In this document: piece by piece, positions 51,279 through 60,442 of the stretch
How the letters are laid out: every line of letters starts with the position of its first letter
Numbering within the stretch: the first letter of the stretch is position 1
Position numbers and translations under genes: made by a program
NCBI GenBank assembly: GCA_041660225.1
Contig: JBAZWV010000001.1
Coordinates: forward strand, 310,001 to 374,000
Direction of reading: 5' to 3'
From: JBAZWV01 sp041660225
GTDB taxonomy: Bacteria; Patescibacteriota; Patescibacteriia; 2-12-FULL-60-25
DNA length: 64,000 nt
Notes under the pieces: generated by a model
What the model was told of the DNA's origin: nothing
Databases searched by the model: none
What the model saw: only the letters and a program-made list of their open reading frames with translations

Positions 51279-53432
51279 ATGCTTCGCAAGGCTTTGTTTC
51301 TATTTGCCGTGGTCGTCGGCTCGCTTTCGATGGCGATCCCGACCAATGCGGCCACATCGTTGAACTGGACTGATCTCTCGACCCAGCTCACCGCTCGCAC
51401 CAACCGTCCGGTTTGGACCATGACCTACGCCGGTGGCAATTGGTTTTACACCGACGGTCTCAGCCTCTGGGACGGCGGCCAAGTCTACCGTTTTGACGGC
51501 ACGTGGCAGACCAACATCACGACCGAAATCCGCAATGCGGGTCTCTCACGCGTCGATGACATTGTTTCCGACGGACAAACCGCCATGTTCATGCAGGACG
51601 TCGCTCCCCGAGCGAACGTCGCGCAAGCCGTGACGTACAACGCGTCGAACGGTTACCGCAATATCACATCGAACATCCGCAATGCGTTCTTCTCGGATGA
51701 AAACATTTCGTTCGTGTCCGGAAAAAACGGCACCTGGCACGTGATCACGAGCCGCGCACGTCTCTTGCGCGTTGATTCCTCGGGCAACATGACGCAGATC
51801 TCGCTTCCGTCTGATCTCTCGAACCGTGCGACCTCGATCTACAATACGATTTCGGAATCCCGCCGCTACGTGAGCAACACGAACGGCATGAACTGGCCTT
51901 CATCGCCGGTCATGGTCGCCGTTCCGCTCTCAGGTTCCCGCTGGCTCATCACAATGACGGGCATCAACTGGCTCGCCTATGAGTTCGACGGCTCCTCTTT
52001 CACATCGCTCGCAAATTCATGGCAGAACACAACCAACATCCAGTGGGTCGGCTCGAACGGTGACACCGCCTTCATTCTCAAAAACGTCGGCATCGCGGGT
52101 CACAGCAATCCGCAAACGATCCGTCTTTGGAACGGTCAGGGCACGAACGTCCTTCACAACGTCAACACATCCGGCGCGTCCTTCTTTGCAGCTCCCGGCA
52201 CGCGCGCCTTCTGGACGGGTTCGGCCTGGATGATGCAAGACGGCAAGCGTCTCTTCTGGGTAACCAATACGAACGTTGAATCGATCGCCTCGACACGCGA
52301 CTATCTCGTCACCGGCGCCTCAAACGGCAACGGCACGATGATCTTCGGCGGTGCAGAATCAACGGATGCGCTTTCGAGCCCCTCCTTCCCTCTCATGGCC
52401 AAACTCGTGAAGGTGACGGAAGGCGCTCAGACGAGCAATAATACGAACAACGGCTCGACTCAAACCTCCGGCAACGTGTCGGCCTGGGCGTGGCTTAATC
52501 CGAATCAGTCGACGATCCGTCGCGATCAGAACGTGACGTACAACGTCGGCGCATGGGCCGGCAACGGTCTCTCGCGCGTTGAAATCTGGGTGAACGGCAT
52601 CGTTCGTCGCACCTGCGATTTCTCGACGGCGTACGGCAACCAGTCATGTACCTACTCCATCTGGGGTGGTGACTACGGCGTCGGCACACAAGTTGCCGTG
52701 AACGCCAAAGCGACGTCGGCAAACGGACAGACCACTTGGACCTCGCTCTCGTATCTCAACGTGACGGATGTGAGCGGTTCGACAAATCCGAACCCGACGA
52801 ACTCGAATACCAACGCTTCGGTCTGGGCATGGTCTTCGCCGGAAGCGTCCACTCTTGCGACCAACGCGAACGTAACATTCTCGGTCGGTGCCAACGATCC
52901 AGACGGTATTTCGAAAATTGAGATGTATGTGAACGGATCTGTTTGGAACACCTGCAATCTCAATACCGCGTTCGGTAACCGTGAATGCACCGTGACCTTG
53001 AACGGTTCTTCGTTCGCGGTCGGTACCGACGTGTTCGTAAACGCACGCGTGACGGATATCTACGGCAACACCGCCTGGTCTGCCTCACGCACCTATCGCG
53101 TTGCAAGCGCCACGAATCCGACAGCCACCAACACACCGTCCGCGACCTGGATCTGGTCCACGCCGGAGGTGTCATCGCTCTCGGTCGGTCAAACCGCGAC
53201 CTTCAACATCGGCGCATGGGATGCGAACGGACTCAAGCGCACCCAGATCTGGGTGAACGGTCAGCTCAAACGCACGTGCACCTTCAACAATGTTGTCGGG
53301 AACCGCGATTGCAGCTACGTCATCCGCGCAAACGACTATCCGCGCGGCACGCAGGTGTTCGTAAACGCCCGTGTCGAGGATTCGACAGGTGCCGTCACCT
53401 GGTCCTCAGCAAAAACCTGGAACAACCTGTAA
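51279..53432 (+). CDS. Large secreted surface protein with propeller-like region and three Ig-like repeats (717 aa)
   Basis: Start at 51279 places a signal peptide first (LRKALFLFAVVVGSLSMAIP, cleavage after TNA). About 370 residues of repeated Trp/Gly beta-rich units follow (VWTMTYAGGNWFYTDG, VYRFDGTW, RLWNGQG), suggesting a propeller. Then come three homologous domains of about 90 residues, each beginning W(A/I)W(L/S)xP and containing IWVNG or MYVNG, two conserved Cys (RTC...NQSC, NTC...NREC, RTC...NRDC) and GTQVFVNARV. High Asn/Thr/Ser content and absence of a membrane anchor fit a surface-layer or adhesin-like protein. It follows the glycosyltransferases but appears separately expressed. 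Confidence 0.78.
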   Translation: MLRKALFLFAVVVGSLSMAIPTNAATSLNWTDLSTQLTARTNRPVWTMTYAGGNWFYTDGLSLWDGGQVYRFDGTWQTNITTEIRNAGLSRVDDIVSDGQTAMFMQDVAPRANVAQAVTYNASNGYRNITSNIRNAFFSDENISFVSGKNGTWHVITSRARLLRVDSSGNMTQISLPSDLSNRATSIYNTISESRRYVSNTNGMNWPSSPVMVAVPLSGSRWLITMTGINWLAYEFDGSSFTSLANSWQNTTNIQWVGSNGDTAFILKNVGIAGHSNPQTIRLWNGQGTNVLHNVNTSGASFFAAPGTRAFWTGSAWMMQDGKRLFWVTNTNVESIASTRDYLVTGASNGNGTMIFGGAESTDALSSPSFPLMAKLVKVTEGAQTSNNTNNGSTQTSGNVSAWAWLNPNQSTIRRDQNVTYNVGAWAGNGLSRVEIWVNGIVRRTCDFSTAYGNQSCTYSIWGGDYGVGTQVAVNAKATSANGQTTWTSLSYLNVTDVSGSTNPNPTNSNTNASVWAWSSPEASTLATNANVTFSVGANDPDGISKIEMYVNGSVWNTCNLNTAFGNRECTVTLNGSSFAVGTDVFVNARVTDIYGNTAWSASRTYRVASATNPTATNTPSATWIWSTPEVSSLSVGQTATFNIGAWDANGLKRTQIWVNGQLKRTCTFNNVVGNRDCSYVIRANDYPRGTQVFVNARVEDSTGAVTWSSAKTWNNL

Positions 53433-53434
53433 TC

Positions 53435-53464
53435 AAAAATCCCCGGCATATGCCGGGGATTTTT
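53435..53464 (+). terminator. Bidirectional terminator between convergent genes
   Basis: A 30-base perfect palindrome centred on CATATG with A and T runs at its ends. It touches the stop codon of the minus-strand gene. Confidence 0.9.
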
Positions 53465-54144
53465 TATGCCTCGAGCGGACTGAACTCTCTCTGCTCATTA
53501 TAATACTTCACCTCTTCATCGAGGATTTCCATCGGCAAAATCTCAACGGCAAATAAAATACGATCCTCGTAGCGCGCCATTTTGGAAAAAACTTCGTCCT
53601 GGAACGACTGCGGCAGCGTCGTTGCGAGGTCTCGGAGCATGGCGAAGCGCTTCGCGTATCCTTCCCATTCTTTCTTCCCCGCCTTCATGATGATCTCGAG
53701 CGTGGATCCCTTCTCTTTCCAGATATCGTGCCGTACATGTGTCCGGACTTCGGCGATCTCCTGTTGCTCTTCTTGGCCAATCGCTGTCACCGCCTCGGAG
53801 TGAGCAAGCGTCTCATCCAGCGTCTTCGCTTTCACTCCGCTTCGCAGGCGTTTTAAGAGATGCGCGGTCGATGGACGCACGGCCGCATTTACACGACGCC
53901 ACTCTTCTTCCGGATCTTCTTTCGTACAAAAGATGTGAAGGGCATAGCGAGCCGGCCATGTCGCCATGGCGAGTTTTCGTGCAGCAGCGGCGAGCTTATC
54001 GGTCGGTACGCGTTCGCCGTCATGATATTTCTTGGCCCACTCCGCAGCCTCTTCGCGACTCTTCTCATCGGCATAGATGGACGCCTCAACCAAAAAGTCC
54101 ACAACGCGCGGTTTGTCTTTCAAATCTAAAAAGAAATCGCTCAT
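53464..54144 (-). CDS. Helical hypothetical protein (226 aa)
   Basis: The start MSDFFLDLK at 54144 is preferred over an upstream in-frame ATG because only it is followed by plausible protein sequence. The protein is charged and mostly helical (REEAAEWAKKYHDGERV, QEEQQEIAEVRTHVRHDIWKEKG in part), with no signal peptide or membrane helix. It is a single transcription unit between two terminators or promoter regions, divergent from rpsA. I do not recognise the family. Confidence 0.65.
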   Translation of the reverse strand: MSDFFLDLKDKPRVVDFLVEASIYADEKSREEAAEWAKKYHDGERVPTDKLAAAARKLAMATWPARYALHIFCTKEDPEEEWRRVNAAVRPSTAHLLKRLRSGVKAKTLDETLAHSEAVTAIGQEEQQEIAEVRTHVRHDIWKEKGSTLEIIMKAGKKEWEGYAKRFAMLRDLATTLPQSFQDEVFSKMARYEDRILFAVEILPMEILDEEVKYYNEQREFSPLEA

Positions 54145-54190
54145 GTCACACCTAGTATAGCGCATCCGGATAATAAGAAGAGGTCGGATC

Positions 54191-54219
54191 TTGCCAAAAA
54201 GACCGACTTCGTATAAGAT
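54191..54219 (+). promoter_or_regulatory. Promoter-like site for rpsA
   Basis: TTGCCA, a 17-base spacer, TAAGAT. It resembles the TTGCCA promoter of the tRNA-Phe unit. Confidence 0.4.
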
Positions 54220-54237
54220 CCAGCCACCTTTCTAAAG

Positions 54238-54300
54238 AGGCTCCGAAATCGCCATTATCACTAATTTAGGCGAGCGGAGGCTTTTCCGATGTTTCATCGG
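54238..54300 (+). promoter_or_regulatory. Structured leader upstream of rpsA
   Basis: Two hairpins can be drawn: CTCCG...CGCC with GGCG...CGGAG (54241-54278), and CCGATG / CATCGG with loop TTT (54286-54300). No T-run follows. It may serve S1 autoregulation, but no known leader motif is recognised. Confidence 0.35.
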
Positions 54301-54324
54301 GACGGCTAGACAACTTACATCATC

Positions 54325-55452
54325 ATGGCTACCAAAACTGCGTTGAAAAACGCCCCTATTGAAGCGCTCACAGAGATGGGCAAACTGCTTCAGGACGATA
54401 CCTACACCGGCTTTCCGAAAAAGGGAGATGTGGTGAAGGGTATGGTCATTGCCGTCGGCCGCAACGAAGTCCGTGTGGACCTCGGTGGCGTCGCGATCGG
54501 TCTCGTGCGCGGTCCGGAACTTGATCCGTCAGCTCATCTCACGATGGGTGACGAGGTCGAAGCGACCGTCGTCGATCTCGACAACGAATTCGGTGAAATC
54601 GAACTCTCGCTTCGTGGCGCGGGCAAGAAGAAGTCGTGGGACAAACTCAAGGAACTCTTTACGAGCGGCCTCGTGGTGCCGGTCAAGGTTCTTGATGCCA
54701 ACAAGGGCGGTCTCATCGTGCGCGTCGAAGGCGTCGCCGGCTTCCTCCCCGTCTCGCAGCTCTCGCCGGACAACTATCCGCGCGTCATGGGCGGTGAAAA
54801 GACGAAGATTCTCGAGAAGCTCAAGGAGCTCGTGGGCAAACTCGTCGACGTGAAAGCGATCGACGTGAACGAAGAAGATGAAAAGCTCATCGTCTCCGAA
54901 AAAGCGGTCTGGGAAAGCAAGCAGGAAGGCGTCATCGCCAAATACAAGGTCGGTGACACAGTGGAAGGCGAAGTGACGGCTGTGACCGACTTCGGCGCAT
55001 TCGTCCGCTTCGACACCGCGCTTGAAGGTTTGGTCCACATCTCCGAAATCGCCTGGCAGCGCATCGACCATCCGCGCGATGTGCTCAAGCCGGGTGACCA
55101 TGTGCACGCCGAAGTCATCAACATCGAAGGCAGCAAGATCTTCCTCTCGATGAAGAAACTCGTGCCAGACCCGTGGAAGAACGTCAGCGACAAATACAAG
55201 ATGAACCAGATGGTCAAAGGCCGCGTGCTCAAGATCAACCCGTTCGGATTGTTCGTCGAACTCGACCCGGAGATCCATGGTCTCGCACACATCAGCGAAC
55301 TCGCCTCGAAGCCGGTCAAGGACGTGAACGAAGTCGCGCGCGTCGGCGACGAATTCGAGTTCCGCATCGTCTCGATCGACCCTGAAAATCATCGCCTCGG
55401 TCTTTCCCTCAAGAAGCCGAAGGACGAAACGAAAGAAAAGCAGGCGGCCTAA
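54325..55452 (+). CDS. rpsA: 30S ribosomal protein S1, four S1 domains
   Basis: Four OB-fold S1 domains are visible, at about residues 33-100 (divergent), 116-193, 209-279 and 294-366. The last two are the most typical: GEVTAVTDFGAFVRFDTALEGLVHISEI and GRVLKINPFGLFVELDPEIHGLAHISEL (split). At 375 residues it is the short form found in many Gram-positive and CPR genomes, against six domains in Escherichia coli. It helps mRNA bind the small subunit. A structured leader precedes it and a strong terminator follows. Confidence 0.95.
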   Translation: MATKTALKNAPIEALTEMGKLLQDDTYTGFPKKGDVVKGMVIAVGRNEVRVDLGGVAIGLVRGPELDPSAHLTMGDEVEATVVDLDNEFGEIELSLRGAGKKKSWDKLKELFTSGLVVPVKVLDANKGGLIVRVEGVAGFLPVSQLSPDNYPRVMGGEKTKILEKLKELVGKLVDVKAIDVNEEDEKLIVSEKAVWESKQEGVIAKYKVGDTVEGEVTAVTDFGAFVRFDTALEGLVHISEIAWQRIDHPRDVLKPGDHVHAEVINIEGSKIFLSMKKLVPDPWKNVSDKYKMNQMVKGRVLKINPFGLFVELDPEIHGLAHISELASKPVKDVNEVARVGDEFEFRIVSIDPENHRLGLSLKKPKDETKEKQAA

Positions 55453-55460
55453 CCGGCCCA

Positions 55461-55492
55461 AAAGCCCTCCGATGAACCGTCGGAGGGCTTTT
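55461..55492 (+). terminator. Terminator after rpsA
   Basis: AAAGCCCTCCGA / TCGGAGGGCTTT arms with a 7-base loop. Confidence 0.9.
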
Positions 55493-55565
55493 GCATTAGC
55501 CTCGACAAGATGTCGAAGGCGCGCTACCGTTTTTCAGTCGGAAATGACTGCTATTGAACACTTCT

Positions 55566-57422
55566 ATGAACCAAACTCTACGTAATATCTTGCTGTTTGT
55601 GGGCGGCCTGGTTGTTATCGGGACGGCGTTGGCGTTTATCAATATTGATGATGTCAAAACGATCGATCTTTCTTCGCTCGCCTCTTCGGTCGAGAACGGA
55701 CACATCCAGAGCATCATCGTCCAAGGTTCCGAGATCAATGTGAAAACGACGGACGGAGAAGAGCTGCGCGCGCAAAAAGAAGCGGGCGAATCCATGTCCG
55801 AACTTCTCAAGAACTATGGCGTGTCGTCGGAAAAACTCCGTTCGGTTTCGATCGACGTGAAGGACGCGTCCGGCGCCGGATATTGGGCCGGGGCGATATT
55901 GCCGAACCTGATCCCCCTCCTCTTGCTCGTCGGTCTGATGTGGTTCTTCTTGCGTCAGGTCCAGGGTCAAAACAATCGTGCGATGACGTTCGGGCAATCC
56001 GGCGCGCGCGAAATCCAAAAGGATGCGAAGGACAAAATTACATTCGCGGACGTCGCAGGCGTCAAAGAAGCCAAGGAAGAATTGACCGAGATCGTCGAAT
56101 TTCTCAAAACACCGGACAAGTTCGTGAAGCTGGGCGCCAAGATTCCGAAGGGCGTGCTCCTCATGGGTTCGCCGGGAACCGGAAAGACGTTGCTCGCCCG
56201 CGCGGTCGCAGGTGAAGCGGACGTTCCGTTCTTCCACATGAGCGGTTCGGAATTCGTTGAGATGTTTGTCGGCGTCGGTGCCTCGCGCGTGCGTGACTTG
56301 TTCGCGAAAGCCAAAAAGAGCGCACCCTGCATCATTTTCGTTGATGAAATTGATGCGGTCGGACGCCAGCGCGGTTCGGGTCTCGGTGGCTCGCACGACG
56401 AACGCGAACAAACCTTGAACCAGATTCTCGTCGAGATGGACGGGTTTGAACCGAACCTCGGCATCATCGTGATGGCGGCAACCAACCGCCCGGACGTGCT
56501 TGATCCGGCCCTGCTCCGCCCCGGTCGTTTTGACCGCCGCGTGATGCTCGACTCTCCGGATCTCAACGACCGCGAAGCGATTCTCACGATCCATGCGAAG
56601 AATAAGCCTCTCGATCCGAGCGTCTCGCTACGCAAGCTCGCAGAACGCACGCCGGGCTTTAGCGGTGCCGATCTGGGCAACCTCATGAACGAGGGCGCGA
56701 TTCTGGCGGCCCGCCATAACCGTGAAGTTATTCTGGAAGAAGATCTCATCAACTCGATTGAGAAGGTCATGCTGGGTCCCGAACGACGCAGCCATCTCAT
56801 GAATGAAGATGAACGACGCGTAACGGCGTTCCATGAAGTCGGTCACGCGATCGTCGCCCACCTCTTGCCGCACTCCGATCCGGTCACCAAGATCTCGCTC
56901 ATCTCACGCGGACGCGCTGCCGGCTACACGCTCCGCATGCCACTTGAAGATCGCAAGATGCGGACGCGCGCGGAATACATCGAAGATATCGCGATGGCGC
57001 TTGGCGGGTTTGCTGCAGAAAAGACGTTCTTCGGCGACATCACAACCGGCGCATCAAACGATATGCAAAACGCGACGCGCGTCGCCCGCAGCATGGTCAC
57101 CCAATGGGGCATGTCGGATGCGCTCGGACCGCGCAGCTACGGCCAGCACGAAGAGATGATTTTCCTCGGCCGCGAGATCCACGAAAATCGTGATTACTCC
57201 GAAGCGATTGCCGAAAAGATCGACCAGGAAATTGACGCGATCATCAAACAAGCGCTTGAAACCGCAACGAAGATCATTGCGAACAACAAAGAAGCGATGA
57301 CACGCGTGGCAGAAACGCTGATGAAAACAGAAACGCTGGAACGCGCCGCCTTCTACGAATCGATCGGCATTCCGCCGACGAATCCCAAGAACGCGCTCCC
57401 CGCTCCGGCTCCTGCTGCATAA
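55566..57422 (+). CDS. ftsH: ATP-dependent zinc metalloprotease FtsH
   Basis: Two membrane segments (about 7-25 and 107-129) flank a small extracytoplasmic domain. The AAA domain has Walker A GSPGTGKT (201-208), Walker B IIFVDEID (256-263) and the arginine finger region RPGRFDRR. The protease domain has HEVGH (423-427). FtsH degrades membrane and regulatory proteins. ATG 55566 is used; a TTG four codons upstream is possible. The 618-residue length is normal. A terminator follows. Confidence 0.97.
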   Translation: MNQTLRNILLFVGGLVVIGTALAFINIDDVKTIDLSSLASSVENGHIQSIIVQGSEINVKTTDGEELRAQKEAGESMSELLKNYGVSSEKLRSVSIDVKDASGAGYWAGAILPNLIPLLLLVGLMWFFLRQVQGQNNRAMTFGQSGAREIQKDAKDKITFADVAGVKEAKEELTEIVEFLKTPDKFVKLGAKIPKGVLLMGSPGTGKTLLARAVAGEADVPFFHMSGSEFVEMFVGVGASRVRDLFAKAKKSAPCIIFVDEIDAVGRQRGSGLGGSHDEREQTLNQILVEMDGFEPNLGIIVMAATNRPDVLDPALLRPGRFDRRVMLDSPDLNDREAILTIHAKNKPLDPSVSLRKLAERTPGFSGADLGNLMNEGAILAARHNREVILEEDLINSIEKVMLGPERRSHLMNEDERRVTAFHEVGHAIVAHLLPHSDPVTKISLISRGRAAGYTLRMPLEDRKMRTRAEYIEDIAMALGGFAAEKTFFGDITTGASNDMQNATRVARSMVTQWGMSDALGPRSYGQHEEMIFLGREIHENRDYSEAIAEKIDQEIDAIIKQALETATKIIANNKEAMTRVAETLMKTETLERAAFYESIGIPPTNPKNALPAPAPAA

Positions 57423-57433
57423 CAAAAAACAAT

Positions 57434-57457
57434 AACCCCGGTGTACACCGGGGTTTT
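57434..57457 (+). terminator. Terminator after ftsH
   Basis: A perfect palindrome AACCCCGGTGT/ACACCGGGGTT followed by TTGTG. Confidence 0.85.
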
Positions 57458-57478
57458 GTGATATCATATTCAGCGAAT

Positions 57479-58510
57479 ATGAAACGTTCTTCGTTATCTT
57501 CCATTCTTCATCACGAACCCATCTATCGGGAAGTGCTGAAGCACGCATTCCACACCGCGTGGCACGATCGTCAGTACTGGCTCCTTGCCATCTTGGCTGG
57601 AATCCTCGTCACGGGCGGATCATACGACGTCCTGTGGCGCGCCGTCACAACGATTACGGATGAAGGGCGCTACTTGAGCCTTCCCATCGGCGAAAATGTT
57701 GTCGCAGCCCTTTCACGCAACGGCATGTCGGGTTTTGATGGCGTGATTTCTGCTATTGGAGGCGTGCAGATGCTCCTTGTCCTGGCCGGCATCATGCTCG
57801 CCGTGGGTGCTCTCTCTTGCATGGGACAAGGCGGACTCGTGTACGCTCTTGGTGCACGCCGTCGCAAGGAAGATGTCCGCCTTCTTGATGCGCTGCGCGT
57901 TGGCGGACGCTTGCTGTGGCCGATCATCGCGTTGAACACGATGGCGTTTGCCCTCATCTGGGTTCTGCGCTTCCTTGCCGCCCTCCCCCTCTACCTCGCC
58001 CTCGAACAGACAACTGCCGCGACGTATCTCGTCTTCATGATCTCCTTCGGCGTGTTCGTCCTGCTCTCGCTCATCGTCGCGGTCATCCAGATCTTCGCAC
58101 TGAACGGCATCGTACTCCAGGGAGCTTCTGCCGCCGATGCCATTCGCCGCGGCTACATGACGTTCAAAAAGCACTGGGTCGTCGTGGTTGAAACCGCGGT
58201 GCTCCAGGTTGTCCTCACAGTCGCGATCTGGTTTGCGGTCATGGTCGGATTCCTCATTCTCATGGTTCCGATTTTCCTCTTGGCACTCATTGCAAGCGCG
58301 GTTCAATCGTCCGCCATCATCGGTATCGCATTCGTCGTCGGTTCCCTGACGCTTGTCATCGGCCTCCTCGGCGCTGCGGCCTTTACCATCCAGCTCCAAT
58401 ACGCAACCTGGACCTATCTCTTCCGCCGTCTCGGCGAAGGAGGCGTCGTGCCCAAACTGCATCGGCTCGCACACAGCATGACCGGATTCTTCAACACTCC
58501 GCGTACATAA
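57479..58510 (+). CDS. Polytopic membrane protein of unknown function (343 aa)
   Basis: About six membrane helices: WLLAILAGILVTGG, LLVLAGIMLAVGAL, a pair around LIWVLRFLAALPLYLAL and YLVFMISFGVFVLLSLIVAV, and a C-terminal pair. An amphipathic segment before the C-terminal half reads ASAADAIRRGYMTFKKHW. The latter pattern (x-A-IRRGxxxFKKHW) is common in uncharacterised permease-like membrane proteins of CPR bacteria. It starts 22 bases after the ftsH terminator and precedes pilB, but carries its own terminator. Confidence 0.7.
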   Translation: MKRSSLSSILHHEPIYREVLKHAFHTAWHDRQYWLLAILAGILVTGGSYDVLWRAVTTITDEGRYLSLPIGENVVAALSRNGMSGFDGVISAIGGVQMLLVLAGIMLAVGALSCMGQGGLVYALGARRRKEDVRLLDALRVGGRLLWPIIALNTMAFALIWVLRFLAALPLYLALEQTTAATYLVFMISFGVFVLLSLIVAVIQIFALNGIVLQGASAADAIRRGYMTFKKHWVVVVETAVLQVVLTVAIWFAVMVGFLILMVPIFLLALIASAVQSSAIIGIAFVVGSLTLVIGLLGAAAFTIQLQYATWTYLFRRLGEGGVVPKLHRLAHSMTGFFNTPRT

Positions 58511-58516
58511 ATCCAC

Positions 58517-58552
58517 GAAAAACCGCTCCGCATTCCGCCGGGGCGGTTTTTT
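58517..58552 (+). terminator. Terminator after the membrane-protein gene
   Basis: AAAACCGC...CCGCCGGGGCGGTTTT arms (with a T-G pair) and a T tail. Confidence 0.82.
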
Positions 58553-58582
58553 CATTGCAAATAGGCTACACTGGGGCCAGTT

Positions 58583-60439
58583 ATGGCTACGCCTACTCCC
58601 AAAAAATCCCAGTCCATCGAGGACCTGTTTAAAAAGCCGCCCTCGAGCGCAACACCGCCTCCCGTCGCACAACCGGGCTACGTTGCCAGCGCAACGAAAG
58701 CGCCCAAAAAACCCGTTGCGGCGATCAAATCGCAGGATGACATGAGTCAGGCGGAGAAGCTGTCCGAAAAAATGTCGGACATCCGTCTCATTGAACTTGA
58801 GAAGCTCGCCCAAGAACGCGCCGTCGAACTCAGCCTTCCGTATCTCGAACTCAAAGGCTTCCCGATTGCCCCTGAAGTCCTGTCGTTGATTCCTCGTGAA
58901 GAGGCAGAGTCCGCCCACACGATTTCATTTCTCAAACAGGGCGATGAAATCCGCATGGCAACCTCAAAGCCTGGATCGACCGCGAGTGCCATTGCGGAAC
59001 GCATCGCCAAACAGGAAGGTGCCAACGTCCAGCTCTATTTTGTGTCCGATCCGAGCATGGCGTATGCCCTCAAACTGTATGATGCGCTTCCGGAAATCAA
59101 AGAAGTCATCTACGGCATCCGCATCGATGAAGCCTCGCTCGCAAAATACGAAAAAGAGATCTCGAACTTCCGCGATCTCCAGGCGAAAATAGGTGAGGTT
59201 TCCACAACCGACGTCGTGACGCTCATGATCGGAGCTGCGCTCAAGAGCAACGCTTCCGATATCCATATCGAAGCCGAAGAAGAAGACGTGAAGCTCCGCT
59301 TTCGCATGGACGGCATCCTCCAAGACGCCGCCAAGCTCCCCCGCGACGCATGGAAACAGATGATCAGCCGTCTCAAGCTCTTGGCCGGAACCAAAATCAA
59401 CATCGAGGGCGTTCCGCAGGACGGCCGCATCACGATTTACCTCTCGAGCGAAAAGATCGATATCCGTGTTTCTTTTTTGCCGACGGCATATGGCGAGTCT
59501 GTCGTCATGCGTATCTTGCGTCCGAAGTCCGTTGCGCTCGAATTCGAGAATCTTGGTATCCGCGGGAAGGCATGGGAGCAACTTAAGCGCGAAATCGATC
59601 GTCCGAACGGCATGATCGTGACGACGGGTCCGACCGGTTCCGGTAAAACGACGACACTGTACGCGATTTTGAAAAAACTCAACACGCCGGAGGTCAAAAT
59701 CATCACGCTCGAAGATCCGGTCGAATATAAACTCCAGGGCATCAACCAAAGTCAGATCGATCACGAAAAGAGCTACGATTTTGCCAAAGGGCTGCGCTCC
59801 ATTTTGCGTCAGGATCCGGATATCGTGATGGTCGGTGAAATCCGCGACCTTGAGACAGCTGAAATCTCGATCCAGGCCGCGCTGACGGGTCACCTCGTGG
59901 TCTCGACGATCCACACCAACTCCGCCGCAGGTGCCGTCCCCCGTTTTCTCTCGATGGGTGTGAAGCCGTTCTTGCTCGCACCGGCCATCAACGCGATCAT
60001 CGGACAGCGTCTGATCCGTCGGCTCTGCGAAACCTGCAAGAAACCCATTACGCTTTCGGCTGCCGTGCTGAAACAGGTGAACACCGTCCTTGGAACGATC
60101 CCTGAAAACTCCGGCTACAAGGTTGATCTCAAAAAACTCGCCTTCTTTGGTCCGCCCGAAGGCGAAAACACATGCGCGACCTGCACCGGCCTGGGCTACA
60201 AGGGTCGTATCGGTATTTACGAAATCATGACGATGACGAAAGAGATTGAAAACCTGATTCTGACAGGCAACGTGTCGGAATATCAGATGGAAGAAATCGC
60301 GCGTCAACAAGGCATGATCACAATGGCGCAAGATGGGCTTTTGAAAGCACTCGACGGTCTCACGTCCGTGGAAGAGGTGCTCCGTGTCGCCGAGATGGAA
60401 TCCGTGGCTGAAGACGTTCCCGAAACGCCCGCGACATAA
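58583..60439 (+). CDS. pilB: Type IV pilus assembly ATPase PilB (GspE family)
   Basis: An N-terminal low-complexity part (1-60) is followed by a GspE N-domain and the ATPase: Asp-rich ASDIHIE (224-230), Walker A GPTGSGKTT (349-357), the Walker B/His box region with QDPDIVMVGEIRD and LTGHLVVSTIHTNSA (split), and a tetracysteine zinc site (CETCKK, CATCTG). It powers pilus extension; type IV pili are the main surface appendage of Patescibacteria. A kinase-like gene follows after three bases. No pilT, pilC or pilin gene is in the window. Confidence 0.93.
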   Translation: MATPTPKKSQSIEDLFKKPPSSATPPPVAQPGYVASATKAPKKPVAAIKSQDDMSQAEKLSEKMSDIRLIELEKLAQERAVELSLPYLELKGFPIAPEVLSLIPREEAESAHTISFLKQGDEIRMATSKPGSTASAIAERIAKQEGANVQLYFVSDPSMAYALKLYDALPEIKEVIYGIRIDEASLAKYEKEISNFRDLQAKIGEVSTTDVVTLMIGAALKSNASDIHIEAEEEDVKLRFRMDGILQDAAKLPRDAWKQMISRLKLLAGTKINIEGVPQDGRITIYLSSEKIDIRVSFLPTAYGESVVMRILRPKSVALEFENLGIRGKAWEQLKREIDRPNGMIVTTGPTGSGKTTTLYAILKKLNTPEVKIITLEDPVEYKLQGINQSQIDHEKSYDFAKGLRSILRQDPDIVMVGEIRDLETAEISIQAALTGHLVVSTIHTNSAAGAVPRFLSMGVKPFLLAPAINAIIGQRLIRRLCETCKKPITLSAAVLKQVNTVLGTIPENSGYKVDLKKLAFFGPPEGENTCATCTGLGYKGRIGIYEIMTMTKEIENLILTGNVSEYQMEEIARQQGMITMAQDGLLKALDGLTSVEEVLRVAEMESVAEDVPETPAT

Positions 60440-60442
60440 TCC

